64,000 nucleotides of DNA from an uncultured Tenacibaculum sp. (GCA_947497895.1 CANMIL010000002.1:186001-250000), one strand, 5' to 3'; shown: positions 27,838 to 36,526, counted from the first letter of the stretch. Numbers and translations are program-made. Notes: generated by a model not told the origin, from the letters alone.

Positions 27838-28812
27838 ATGCAGAACAAGGTTTTTAACATACAATCCGAGGAAGATTTTAAAGAAGTTGCACTTGATGTT
27901 TTTAAGCATCAATTTGCAAACAATAGAGTATATAGATCATTTTGTGATTTACTTTATATACATCCGTCAGATGTTACAAGAATTGAAGAAATACCGTTTT
28001 TGCCGATTCAATTTTTTAAATCGAAAGAAGTGCTTTCTTCCAAAGATCCAATACAAGAAACGTTTTCAAGTTCAGGAACTACTGGAAGTACTACAAGCAA
28101 ACACTTTGTTACAGATTTGTCTTGGTATGAAAAAAGCTACTTATGTGGATTTGAACATTTTTATGGAGATATAAGTGATTATGTTGTTCTGGCTTTGTTG
28201 CCTAATTACCTTGAACGAAAAGGATCATCATTAATTTATATGGTAGATGATTTAATCAAACGTTCTGGTCATCCTGAAAGTGGATTTTACTTAAATAATC
28301 TATCTGAATTGGCTACAACCTTGATAGATCTCGAAGGAAAAGGAAAGAAAACATTGTTAATTGGAGTTTCATTTGCTCTGTTAGATTTAATAGAGGAATA
28401 TCAGTTTTCTTTGAAAAACACTATTGTTATGGAAACTGGAGGAATGAAAGGAAGAAGAAAAGAGTTAATTCGTGCAGAACTTCATGAGTTATTGAAAAAA
28501 GGATTTGGAGTCTCCGAAATTCATTCGGAATACGGTATGACAGAATTATTAAGTCAAGGGTATTCTAATGGAAACGGGATTTTTGATTGTCCCCCTTGGA
28601 TGAAATTATTAACTCGTGATACCGAAGATGCCTTAAGTATTTTGCCTAATGGAAAATCTGGTGGAATTAATGTTATTGATTTAGCCAATTACAATTCTTG
28701 TTCATTTATTGCTACTCAAGATCTCGGTAAAGTATATCATAATGGAAGCTTCGAAATTATTGGACGTTTCGATAATTCCGATATTAGAGGGTGTAATTTG
28801 ATGGTACTTTAG
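27838..28812 (+). CDS. LuxE/PaaK-type acyl-protein synthetase
   Basis: 324 residues of the LuxE family, which activates a fatty acid with ATP and transfers it to a protein Cys in the luminescence system. The AMP-binding loop FSSSGTTGSTTSKHFV is at about residue 80. VMETGGMKGRRKELIR and IHSEYGMTELLSQGYS are the later adenylation motifs, and FIATQDLG and IIGRFDNSDIRGCN match the C-terminus. No luxAB or luxCD genes are near, and such proteins are common in non-luminous flavobacteria, so the substrate is unknown. Confidence 0.85.
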   Translation: MQNKVFNIQSEEDFKEVALDVFKHQFANNRVYRSFCDLLYIHPSDVTRIEEIPFLPIQFFKSKEVLSSKDPIQETFSSSGTTGSTTSKHFVTDLSWYEKSYLCGFEHFYGDISDYVVLALLPNYLERKGSSLIYMVDDLIKRSGHPESGFYLNNLSELATTLIDLEGKGKKTLLIGVSFALLDLIEEYQFSLKNTIVMETGGMKGRRKELIRAELHELLKKGFGVSEIHSEYGMTELLSQGYSNGNGIFDCPPWMKLLTRDTEDALSILPNGKSGGINVIDLANYNSCSFIATQDLGKVYHNGSFEIIGRFDNSDIRGCNLMVL

Positions 28813-29005
28813 TATTTTCTTTTATAGTCTTTAAGTTGTTGATTTTAAATTTTCTATAATTTTTTTTAGGAATGTTTGGCTAATAATTTAGTATAGCGAG
28901 GTTGATGTTTTATCAATCAAGCAATTAAAAAAGGTGTAAAAAATAATACAGATTTAGTGTAAGTCTTTGTAAATGTATTCGACAACTTTCCAAAACTATA
29001 CCATT

Positions 29006-29455
29006 ATGAAACAACTTTGTACTTTAATATTGTTAACAATATCGACGGTTATTTTTGCCCAAAAAATAGATTATAATACCAAAAAAGGTTTTGTCGCTGA
29101 AGGATATGATTTAGTGTCTTATTTTGTAGATGATAAGCCAAGTAAAGGAAAGAGTAAATTTCAAACTGTTTATGATGGGGTGAAATTCAAATTTTCTTCG
29201 GAAAAGAATTTAGGATTGTTTAAAGAAAATCCAGAAAAATATATTCCACAATATGGAGGGTATTGTGCCTATGCGGTAGCCGCGAAAAAAACAAAAATGT
29301 ATATCGATGCTGAAGCATATGAAGTAAGAGATGGAAAATTATACTTGTTTTACAGTTCTTGGATATCTAATAAGTTGGAAGATTGGAAAAAAGGAGATAC
29401 TAAAAAGCTTCAAAAACAAGGAGATAATAATTGGGAAGAACTTAAATATAAATAG
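29006..29455 (+). CDS. Exported YHS-domain protein, copy 1
   Basis: Start chosen at ATG 29006 (MKQLCTLILLTISTVIFAQK), a Sec signal; the track ORF starts 11 codons earlier. The 149-residue protein has a YHS-like domain: GYDLVSYF, KFKFSSEKNLGLFKENPEKY, and PQYGGYCAYAVA with a single conserved Cys. The C-terminal segment KLYLFYSSW is shared with copy 2. Such proteins are thought to bind metal or haem, but the exact role is unknown. The second copy starts eight bases after the stop. Confidence 0.82.
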   Translation: MKQLCTLILLTISTVIFAQKIDYNTKKGFVAEGYDLVSYFVDDKPSKGKSKFQTVYDGVKFKFSSEKNLGLFKENPEKYIPQYGGYCAYAVAAKKTKMYIDAEAYEVRDGKLYLFYSSWISNKLEDWKKGDTKKLQKQGDNNWEELKYK

Positions 29456-29463
29456 TAATTGGA

Positions 29464-29904
29464 ATGAATAAATTAGTTATCATCTTTCTTTTTATATGTT
29501 CGTTAGGCTATAGTCAAAAAAGTTATAATTTAAAAAAAGGACTTGTAGCTAAAGGATATGATGTAGTGGCTTATTTTGATAATGAGGCGGTAAAAGGGAG
29601 TAAGAAGTATTCAACAACACATGACGGAGCAACATTTAGATTTTCTTCAAAAGAGAATCTAGAAGAGTTTAAACAATCACCTGAAAAATATGTGCCACAA
29701 TACGGAGGATACTGTGCATATGCCATTGGAAAAACAGGTGAGAAGGTTGATATTAATCCGAAAACATTTGAAATTAGAGATGAAAAACTATACTTGTTTT
29801 ATAACGCTTGGGGAACCAACACGCTCAATCTTTGGAACGAAGAAAGCCCTGAGAAATTAAGAGAACAAGCAGACAAAAACTGGAAGTCGATTAGTCAAAA
29901 ATAG
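29464..29904 (+). CDS. Exported YHS-domain protein, copy 2
   Basis: 146 residues with signal MNKLVIIFLFICSLGYSQ. It is a paralogue of the preceding gene: GYDVVAYFDNEAV, FRFSSKENLEEFKQSPEKYV, PQYGGYCAYAIG and KLYLFYNAWG align without large gaps. The short gap and a strong terminator after this gene indicate a two-gene operon made by tandem duplication. Confidence 0.85.
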   Translation: MNKLVIIFLFICSLGYSQKSYNLKKGLVAKGYDVVAYFDNEAVKGSKKYSTTHDGATFRFSSKENLEEFKQSPEKYVPQYGGYCAYAIGKTGEKVDINPKTFEIRDEKLYLFYNAWGTNTLNLWNEESPEKLREQADKNWKSISQK

Positions 29905-29933
29905 TTGACTAATTTGAATCTAGGGGGACAACG

Positions 29934-29965
29934 AAAAAGAACTGAATTATATCAGTTCTTTTTTT
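29934..29965 (+). terminator. Terminator after the YHS pair
   Basis: 12-bp perfect stem AAAAAGAACTGA/TCAGTTCTTTTT with a six-base loop and a T run. Confidence 0.88.
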
Positions 29966-30078
29966 ATTTCTGGATGTTTTTAATGAATTCAACTGTTTGA
30001 AATCAATAGAATTGAATCTGTTTTTTAATTTTATAATAAAGAAAATCAAGAAAGAAGCAAAAATTATTCTGTTTAGTT

Positions 30079-30086
30079 TATTTTTG
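30079..30086 (+). promoter_or_regulatory. Candidate -7 box for glpD
   Basis: TATTTTTG matches TAnnTTTG, 20 bp before the glpD ATG. No upstream TTTG at proper spacing. Confidence 0.45.
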
Positions 30087-30106
30087 TTTGAAACATCCTT
30101 TCCACT

Positions 30107-31753
30107 ATGAATAACTTTTCATTTTTTAACCGAGAAAACAGTAAAAAAGAATTACAATCAACGGAGTTTGACATTCTAATTATTGGAGGAGGAATCACAG
30201 GTGCAGGAATTGCCCTAGATGCTGCTTCTAGAGGAATGAAGGTTGCCCTTATTGAAAAAAATGATTTTGCCTCTGGAACAAGTAGTAAATCTACAAAGTT
30301 GATTCATGGAGGTTTACGTTACTTGAAACAATTCGATTTTTGGTTAGTAAAAGAGGTAGGAACGGAAAGAGCTATTGTCCATAAATTGGCCCCTCATTTA
30401 GTGATTCCAGAAAAAATGATTTTACCTTTAATCGAGGGGGGAACTTATGGTTCTTGGTTAACTTCTATTGGATTAAAGGTATATGATATTTTAGCTTCGG
30501 TTGAAGGAGATGATAAGAGAAAAATGCTTGATAAAGAAGAGGCTTTGGAAAAAGAACCATTGCTTCCGGAGGAGATTTTAAATGGAGCAGGATATTATGC
30601 CGAATACAGAACTGATGATGCTAGATTGACCATTGAAATTTTAAAAACAGCGAGTCAATACGATGCACAAATTATAAATTATGTTGAAGCTACAGAGTTT
30701 ATTTATGAAAACAAACGAGTAGTAGGAGCAAAAGTAACTGATGTTTTTTCTGGTGAAACATTAGATGTCAAAGCAAAGTATGTAGTAAATGCAGCAGGGC
30801 CTTGGGTGGATGAGTTACGCCAGATTAACAATTCAAAAATTGGTAAGCGTTTGCATTTAACAAAAGGAGTTCATTTGGTAGTTGCGCATGAAAAATTACC
30901 AGTTAAGCAATCTGTGTATTTTGATATTCCCGATGGACGTATGATGTTTGCCATTCCAAGAGGGAAAGTAACATATTTCGGAACTACGGATACGAATTAT
31001 CAAGAAGATAAAAACAATGTAGAAACATCGATTGTTGATGCTTTATACTTAATAGAAGCTGTGAATAATATGTTTCCAGAGATTACATTGACACTTGAAG
31101 ATATAGAATCTTCATGGGCGGGTTTACGACCATTAATTCATGAAGAAGGAAAATCGGCTTCAGAGCTTTCTAGGAAAGATGAGATTTTTGTGTCTGATAC
31201 GAAGCTTATTTCAATAGCAGGAGGAAAATTGACAGGATACCGTAAAATGGCAGAGCGTATTGTTGATTTGGTAACTAAGAAAATGAGACGAAGGTTTGAA
31301 ATAGAATTTGACCCAATTCAAACAGAAGAAATTGTTTTATCAGGCGGGCCATTTCAGAATTTTAAGTCTGTAAAGCTATACATTAAGCAAGTATTTAAGC
31401 GCATGAAGTCGGATGGATTTACTAAGCAAGATGCTGCTTATTTAGTTTATAATTATGGGAAACAAACCAGTACCATTTTAGATAAGTTTGACGAATTATC
31501 CGAAGAAAATAACGAGAAGAAACTATTAAAAGCGGAGGTTTGGTTTACTATTCATCATGAAATGACATGTACTCCTACGGACTTTTTTATGAGAAGGACA
31601 GGACGTTTATTCTTCGATAAACCAAGTGTTGATAGAAATAAAGAGTTCGTTTTAGAAGAATTTGCAAATTATTTTGGTTGGAAAGAAGAAGAGTCAGAGT
31701 CTCATAACCAGGAGTTAGAGGGTAAAATACAGTTGGCGGTTCGTTTTCAATAA
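30107..31753 (+). CDS. glpD: Aerobic glycerol-3-phosphate dehydrogenase
   Basis: FAD enzyme at the inner membrane that oxidises glycerol 3-phosphate to dihydroxyacetone phosphate, feeding electrons to quinone. 548 residues, normal length. The N-terminal FAD motif is ILIIGGGITGAGIALDAASR, then FASGTSSKSTKLIHGGLRYL, the family signature; GRMMFAIPRGKVTYFGTTDT and SIAGGKLTGYRKMAERI follow. The C-terminal helical domain has FFMRRTGRLFFD. glpK, the preceding step, is 6 kb further on the same strand, beyond the signalling island. Confidence 0.96.
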   Translation: MNNFSFFNRENSKKELQSTEFDILIIGGGITGAGIALDAASRGMKVALIEKNDFASGTSSKSTKLIHGGLRYLKQFDFWLVKEVGTERAIVHKLAPHLVIPEKMILPLIEGGTYGSWLTSIGLKVYDILASVEGDDKRKMLDKEEALEKEPLLPEEILNGAGYYAEYRTDDARLTIEILKTASQYDAQIINYVEATEFIYENKRVVGAKVTDVFSGETLDVKAKYVVNAAGPWVDELRQINNSKIGKRLHLTKGVHLVVAHEKLPVKQSVYFDIPDGRMMFAIPRGKVTYFGTTDTNYQEDKNNVETSIVDALYLIEAVNNMFPEITLTLEDIESSWAGLRPLIHEEGKSASELSRKDEIFVSDTKLISIAGGKLTGYRKMAERIVDLVTKKMRRRFEIEFDPIQTEEIVLSGGPFQNFKSVKLYIKQVFKRMKSDGFTKQDAAYLVYNYGKQTSTILDKFDELSEENNEKKLLKAEVWFTIHHEMTCTPTDFFMRRTGRLFFDKPSVDRNKEFVLEEFANYFGWKEEESESHNQELEGKIQLAVRFQ

Positions 31754-31796
31754 GAATTGTACTTGCTGAATAGCCCTAAAATTTTTAGAATTGCAT

Positions 31797-33227
31797 ATGA
31801 GAAAGATATTTTTATCTACCCTATTTTGGGGTATACTTTGTTTACAAGTTGTAATTAGTCAAAATTCGGATCAACATTCAGGTGCTAAAAAAGAAGATTT
31901 TTTAGAGAGAAACATTAATAACGTTTTTTTACCTTCTATAGTCAAGGATCAAGAAGGAGGAAAACATAAAAATGCGATGGATGTTTTAAATGATTTGTTT
32001 AAAACTAAAAATCTACAACTAAAATATCCAGAAAGCTATTCTAAACTAAAGGAGCGCCAAATTGTTAGTTTGTTTGCTTTAGGTAGAGATAAAAAAGCTA
32101 TAAATACTTTCAATGAGATTTTACCATTAAAAGAAAGGATTAGAGATTTAGAAGGCCTTAGTTTTCTTCATTCGGAAATGAGTAATTATTACTTATCTCA
32201 GAATAAAAAACAGCAAGCAAAATTTCATGCCATTAGCGCAGCGAATAATGCTCTGAGAACAAAAGACAAGGAATTACAATTTAAAAAAATAGAGTTTTTA
32301 CTTACTAACTTCCAGAAAGATGGTTTTAATGGATATTTCAAAAAATATACTCAGTTAAAAGAAGAATTAGTTCTTAAAGTCAGTGAATCAGAGGAAAGTT
32401 TAGATAGAGCAAATCATCTGAATTTTGAAAAAGAAAGGTCCAATAAGAAATTAATAGAAGAGGCGAAACTTTTAAACCTCGAAATAGAAAAGCAGAAGCA
32501 TCAAAAAACAGTTATAGGATTGATAGCTGTAATCAGCTTGCTCGCCTTGTGTTTTGTTTTATTACTATTTACTAAAAAGAAAAGAAAAATATTTCAAAGT
32601 AATGAAATTGAAAAGGAAAGAGTAAAATATGAGGAACGAGATAAAATTGCTCAAGAACTAAAAGGATCTGTCTTAACGAATCTACATGGAATAAGAAGAA
32701 ACGCCGAACTATTCAATTTAGGTTTAGAAAAAGGCGATTTGGAGAAATATAAAAGCTTTCTGAATGATTTGGAGAGTTTGGAAAATGAACTTGATAAATT
32801 TTCAGATGATTTTATTACTTCAATAAAACAAGATTTCAATATATCGATCCATCAGTTGTTTTATAAAAAAAGTAAGGAAGGTAATTTTACTTATGATTTG
32901 GAGCTAGACGATAAGAATTGCGAAGGTTTAGAAGATGAATATTTAAATATCATTTATGCTACCTTACAAGAATTACTTCAAAATACGTTAAAACACGCCA
33001 AGGCAACGAAGGTAAAATTGAGTATTAAAAGAAGCAAAAATGATGTTTTCTTGAAATACAAAGACAATGGCGTAGGCTTTAATATGGACAACCAAGCAAA
33101 CGGAATAGGACTTAAAAACATAAAATCAAGGGTTGAAAAGCTACAAGGAGAGTCATCTATATTTTCAAAACCAGAAAAAGGGATGCAGGTAGAGATAAAG
33201 TTGCCATTTGTTTTTGAGAGTGTTTAA
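31797..33227 (+). CDS. Histidine-kinase-like protein lacking the phospho-acceptor His
   Basis: 476 residues: signal peptide (MRKIFLSTLFWGILCLQVVI), a helical TPR-like periplasmic region, one transmembrane helix (about residue 240), a coiled linker, a HisKA_3-type dimerisation helix and a HATPase domain. The expected ERxxIAxxLHDxxG reads ERDKIAQELKGSVLTNL here, with Lys-Gly in place of His-Asp. The ATPase side looks intact (ELLQNTLKHA, KDNGVGF, GIGLKNI). It may be a pseudokinase that modulates its neighbour. I use ATG 31797 instead of the track's TTG at 31791. Confidence 0.87.
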   Translation: MRKIFLSTLFWGILCLQVVISQNSDQHSGAKKEDFLERNINNVFLPSIVKDQEGGKHKNAMDVLNDLFKTKNLQLKYPESYSKLKERQIVSLFALGRDKKAINTFNEILPLKERIRDLEGLSFLHSEMSNYYLSQNKKQQAKFHAISAANNALRTKDKELQFKKIEFLLTNFQKDGFNGYFKKYTQLKEELVLKVSESEESLDRANHLNFEKERSNKKLIEEAKLLNLEIEKQKHQKTVIGLIAVISLLALCFVLLLFTKKKRKIFQSNEIEKERVKYEERDKIAQELKGSVLTNLHGIRRNAELFNLGLEKGDLEKYKSFLNDLESLENELDKFSDDFITSIKQDFNISIHQLFYKKSKEGNFTYDLELDDKNCEGLEDEYLNIIYATLQELLQNTLKHAKATKVKLSIKRSKNDVFLKYKDNGVGFNMDNQANGIGLKNIKSRVEKLQGESSIFSKPEKGMQVEIKLPFVFESV

Positions 33228-33333
33228 ACTGTCTATTTGTTTATGAGCTAGTGTTTTATTGAATAAAAAATGACAAAAATGTCATTAAAGATTGAAACTA
33301 CCTCGAAAACAATCGAAAAAATGGTTAAAATGT

Positions 33334-33363
33334 TTTGATTTATAAGTTAAAACCTTAATTTTA
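33334..33363 (+). promoter_or_regulatory. Promoter of the Gly-rich peptide gene
   Basis: TTTG (33334-33337), 18 bp, TAATTTTA (33356-33363); one mismatch to TTTG/TAnnTTTG. It lies 31 bp before the small ATG and does not carry the CGG-N19-CGG element. Confidence 0.5.
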
Positions 33364-33394
33364 GTAAACAATAATAGACTTAAAAACATATAAA

Positions 33395-33523
33395 ATGAAA
33401 AACGGTTACACTTTTAAACTAGAAACAATAAAATTAGGAGGAGGTAGTGATGTACCAACTCAAGGAGGAGATACTACTGGAGGAGGAAGTGGAGGAAGTG
33501 GAGATGGCGAAGGAGGCAAATAG
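33395..33523 (+). CDS. 42-residue Gly-rich peptide with GG-type leader features
   Basis: Too short for the ORF track. It translates as MKNGYTFKLETIKLGGG, then SDVPTQGGDTTGGG and a Gly/Ser/Asp tail ending EGGK. The first 17 residues resemble a double-glycine leader (L-E-x-I-x-x-GG), which would be cut by a peptidase-containing ABC transporter; the rest is about half Gly. It has its own promoter and a 17-bp perfect terminator, and sits between two histidine-kinase genes, the usual place for a signal peptide. No transporter or modifying enzyme is nearby. Coding status is inferred. Confidence 0.6.
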   Translation: MKNGYTFKLETIKLGGGSDVPTQGGDTTGGGSGGSGDGEGGK

Positions 33524-33543
33524 CACTTAACTTAATAAAGTAT

Positions 33544-33581
33544 AAAAAGAAACCTATTTTTGATAAAATAGGTTTCTTTTT
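33544..33581 (+). terminator. Strong terminator after the Gly-rich peptide gene
   Basis: 17-bp perfect stem AAAAAGAAACCTATTTT/AAAATAGGTTTCTTTTT, loop TGAT, T-rich right arm. It is the cleanest hairpin in the region and supports transcription of the small ORF. Confidence 0.9.
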
Positions 33582-33639
33582 ATATCTGCGTAAATTGTAT
33601 TTGAATATATGTTATTTTTACACAGTTTTTCCTGAAACC

Positions 33640-35472
33640 ATGATTCTAAGAACAGTATTTTTTTTCGTTTGTCTTTCATCTTTTTGTCAGAAAAAGAATT
33701 TAACAAGACATGAAATAATTCAGAGAGGATTAGAGGCATATAGATCTCAAGATACTTTGTTGTTAAAGAATACCAGTAAAGAATTACTAAAGCTTTTCGA
33801 ACAAAAAGAAGATTCTTTATCACTAGCAAAATACTATCATTATAATGCACTTGAGCATAGAATAAAGTTTAATTTAGATAGCACTTACTTTTTTTATAAT
33901 GAATCAAGGAAGGTATCATTACTATTGAATGATTCATTAGAGGTTGGAAGAAGGTTACTTAGTATTGCTGTCATTCAAAGACAAGCGAGGGATTTTTTAG
34001 GTAGTGAGGTAAGTGCAGTGCAGGCTTTACAATTTCTTGAGCCTTTAGGAATTGATAAATCAAGCGAATTTCTTGAAAGTACTTATAATTGTTTGGGATT
34101 AGCTTCCGAGGAACTAAATCAAAAGGAAGAAGCTATTAAATATTATAATAAAGTTTTAGATATCAATAAGATAAATAAAAACGAAAGAGGTTATTTGTTT
34201 ACAATCAATAATTTAGGTCTATTATATCAAAAACAGCAAAAACATGAAAAAGCAATAGAGTATTTCAGGAAAGGATTAAGTTTTAAGAAAATTCAAATAA
34301 AGTATCCATCGATTTATGCTTTGTTATTAGAAAATTTAGCTTACAGTAATTTTTCTTTACGCAATGAAGAAAGTATTCTGAATAGATATCAAAAAGTTTT
34401 AAAAATAAGAGATAGCTTAAAGGATTTTAAAGAGTTAGGAACTACCCATATAAATATTTGTTTATTTTACAAGAGAAACAATAATCTTCTTTTAGCCAAG
34501 CAACATGCAGCTAAAGCTCTAGAATATGCTAAAATTTCCCATAATAATAAACGTTGGTTAGAGGCTTTAGAGGAGCTATCTGAACTGAGCTCTGGTGAAC
34601 AATCGAAAAAATACTTCCAAGAATATATTCATTTAAATGATAGCCTACTTCAAAAGGAAAGAAGTTTAAAAAATCAATTTGCTAAAATCCGTTATGAGAC
34701 AGATAAGAAGGAAAAGGAAAATGAAGTTTTAAAAACGGAAAATGAAAAGAAGCAAGAAGAAATTGTACGACAAAAACAACAGAAGTTAATTGGATGGCTA
34801 CTAGCAGTTACGGCATTTCTAGGAATGGGCTTTACGGCTACTGTTTTCATTTTTAGAAGAAGAAAGTTGTTATATCAGGCACAGTTACAAAAAGCACACG
34901 CCCGCGAACAAGAACGTAAGCAAATTGCAAAAGCCCTACATGATGAGGTTGCTGGAGATTTACGATTACTTCATAAAAAATTAGAAAAATCAGCGTTACT
35001 TGAAGAAGCTAAAAAGTTAGATGCTGTTAAAGAAAATGTACGAAACTTATCACATCAATTAAGTAGTGTGAGTTTCAAAAAAGTTGGATTTAAAGATCAG
35101 TTAATCAATTTAGTAAGTGATTATTTTGAGCCGAACTTTAGAATTCTACTTCGTGGATTGGATGATCAAGATTGGTCAACGATGAATAGTGCTGTTAAAA
35201 GACTATTATATATATGTATACGAGAGAGTATACAAAACAGTAAAAAACACGCGCAAGCAACAGAAGTAGTGGCTACTTTTTCAGTACACAAAAAAAATGT
35301 ACTTTTGAATATTACTGATAATGGTATCGGTTTCGATACTACAATCAGGAAAAAAGGGATTGGTTTGCATAATTTACAAGAACGAGTTGAGGAGTTACAA
35401 GGAACTTTTTCAATTGAGAGTACGGTAGGTAATGGAACCAAAACCGATATTCAAATACCTTTAGATGTCTGA
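33640..35472 (+). CDS. TPR sensor histidine kinase (HisKA_3 type)
   Basis: 610 residues from ATG 33640 (MILRTVFFFVCLSSFCQKK, a signal peptide; the track adds 15 residues). Several TPRs fill the periplasmic part (for example EEAIKYYNKVLDINK, EKAIEYFRKGLSFK). A transmembrane helix (LLAVTAFLGMGFTATVFIF, about residue 385) leads to the dimerisation helix with phospho-acceptor His in RKQIAKALHDEVAGDL, then HATPase (RESIQNSKKHA, TDNGIGF, GIGLHNLQERV). The regulator gene overlaps its stop by eight bases. This is the intact kinase of the island. Confidence 0.93.
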   Translation: MILRTVFFFVCLSSFCQKKNLTRHEIIQRGLEAYRSQDTLLLKNTSKELLKLFEQKEDSLSLAKYYHYNALEHRIKFNLDSTYFFYNESRKVSLLLNDSLEVGRRLLSIAVIQRQARDFLGSEVSAVQALQFLEPLGIDKSSEFLESTYNCLGLASEELNQKEEAIKYYNKVLDINKINKNERGYLFTINNLGLLYQKQQKHEKAIEYFRKGLSFKKIQIKYPSIYALLLENLAYSNFSLRNEESILNRYQKVLKIRDSLKDFKELGTTHINICLFYKRNNNLLLAKQHAAKALEYAKISHNNKRWLEALEELSELSSGEQSKKYFQEYIHLNDSLLQKERSLKNQFAKIRYETDKKEKENEVLKTENEKKQEEIVRQKQQKLIGWLLAVTAFLGMGFTATVFIFRRRKLLYQAQLQKAHAREQERKQIAKALHDEVAGDLRLLHKKLEKSALLEEAKKLDAVKENVRNLSHQLSSVSFKKVGFKDQLINLVSDYFEPNFRILLRGLDDQDWSTMNSAVKRLLYICIRESIQNSKKHAQATEVVATFSVHKKNVLLNITDNGIGFDTTIRKKGIGLHNLQERVEELQGTFSIESTVGNGTKTDIQIPLDV

Positions 35473-36142
35473 CAAAATAAAAATACTATTTGTTGATGAT
35501 CATCAGTTGATTATAGAAGGAATTATGTCCTATTTAAAAGATACCGATGGTTTAGAAATAACAACTACTAATTCTTGTGATGAAGCCTATAGCCTGGTAA
35601 AATCAAGCATGGCAACCGATCCATTCCATATATTATTCACCGATTTGAGTTTTGACGTAGGAAGCAAAAACGTTACTATTGATGGCGGTGAAAACTTAAT
35701 TAAAGCCCTTCAAAAAGATGAAATTCCTATTAAATTAGGAGTAATTACGGGTCACTCTGAAACAAACAGAGTCTTTAATGTGATTCGTAATTTAAATCCA
35801 TTAGCTTACATTTTAAAAGGACAGTGTAATACCTCAGAACTTAATTTTGCCATACAAAAAATGATGTCTGATCAAGCGTATTATACTCATGAGATTCATG
35901 AAAAGCTAATGAAAAGAGCATTGATTGAAATTCAAATGGATGAGGTTGCAATACAAATTTTAAAAGAATTACCAAATCATACGAAAATATCAAATCTAGA
36001 AGGAGTTATTACGAAAGCAGACGGTTCTCTAGTTAAAATTAGAGCTATTGAAAGTAAATTAGCAAAGTTAAGAACTGACTTAAATGCTAATAATAATACT
36101 GATTTAGTGCTGAAAGCTAAGGATCTAGGGGTTTTAGATTAA
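35465..36142 (+). CDS. NarL-like response regulator with divergent HTH
   Basis: 225 residues. Receiver domain: ILFVDDHQLIIEGI, phospho-acceptor Asp near residue 59 in ILFTDLSFDVG, conserved Lys in AYILKGQ. The C-terminal 65 residues keep the spacing and end of a LuxR-type helix-turn-helix (RAIESKLAKLRTDLNANNNT, then DLVLKAKDLGVL) but the recognition region is unusual. Overlap with the TPR kinase makes them a pair. The first CGG-N19-CGG element starts only six bases after its stop, so it is the obvious candidate to bind those elements; this is inference. Confidence 0.88.
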   Translation: MSDKIKILFVDDHQLIIEGIMSYLKDTDGLEITTTNSCDEAYSLVKSSMATDPFHILFTDLSFDVGSKNVTIDGGENLIKALQKDEIPIKLGVITGHSETNRVFNVIRNLNPLAYILKGQCNTSELNFAIQKMMSDQAYYTHEIHEKLMKRALIEIQMDEVAIQILKELPNHTKISNLEGVITKADGSLVKIRAIESKLAKLRTDLNANNNTDLVLKAKDLGVLD

Positions 36143-36148
36143 GAATCA

Positions 36149-36212
36149 CGGAAATTTACATATTATAATGCGGAAATCCCCTTTTGCAACTCCTTATTAC
36201 AAAATATCTTTG
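36149..36212 (+). promoter_or_regulatory. Element and promoter of divergent small RNA (copy A)
   Basis: CGG at 36149 and 36171 (22 bp apart), then AAA and TCCCCTTTT, then TATCTTTG at 36205-36212. The second CGG is 34 bp before the TAnnTTTG box, exactly as in the four tandem copies, although the intervening bases differ. Confidence 0.7.
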
Positions 36213-36216
36213 TTTC

Positions 36217-36313
36217 AGAATTACACTTGACATAGGGAGAAATTCTGAGAAAAGAAAAGAGAAATTGAAAAACCTTTAGGATACTAAAAATCTTAAGGGT
36301 TTTTCTATTTTTT
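36217..36313 (+). ncRNA. Predicted small RNA A (divergent member)
   Basis: Predicted transcript of about 97 nt; the start is estimated as five bases after the TATCTTTG box. It begins with a stem CAGAATT/AATTCTG (36216-36222 with 36241-36247) and ends with an 11-bp terminator stem AAAAACCTTTA/TAAGGGTTTTT (36268-36278 with 36294-36304) and a T run. It holds no ATG-initiated ORF. Unlike RNAs 1-4 in sequence, it shares their promoter layout. Confidence 0.6.
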
Positions 36314-36338
36314 AAGATGATGTTAATTCTTAATCTTG

Positions 36339-36402
36339 CGGAAAATAACAATAAAAATGACGGATATCCCCTTTAATAGTTTGTAAAGCTGATATAAATT
36401 TG
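36339..36402 (+). promoter_or_regulatory. Element and promoter of small RNA 1
   Basis: CGG at 36339 and 36361, TCCCCTTTA at 36367, -7 box TAAATTTG at 36395-36402. A TTTG at 36380 is only 11 bp from the box, too close for a normal -33, which suggests activator dependence. Confidence 0.75.
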
Positions 36403-36406
36403 CAGT

Positions 36407-36481
36407 ATCACTCATCAAAAGTGAGCGGATAATTTAAGGGGAAACAAACCTTCTGGGGATTCAAACTAGGAGGTTTTTTTT
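36407..36481 (+). ncRNA. Predicted small RNA 1 of the tandem array
   Basis: About 75 nt. A small hairpin TCACT/AGTGA near the 5' end, a single-stranded purine-rich middle (TTTAAGGGGAAACAAA), and terminator stem AACCTTCT/AGGAGGTT (36447-36454 with 36468-36475) followed by eight Ts. No ATG lies between the predicted start and the terminator. The start site is estimated. Confidence 0.7.
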
Positions 36482-36526
36482 ATGTCTAAAAACGAGATGT
36501 TTTTAAAAAGATAAATTCTTGGTTTG

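Noticed and set aside
27838-28812. Luciferase (lux) operon
   Set aside because: Only a LuxE-like protein is present; no luxA, B, C or D in the window.
36163-36351. 62-residue minus ORF over small RNA A
   Set aside because: Composition is random-looking, and the plus-strand promoter, stems and terminator explain the region better.
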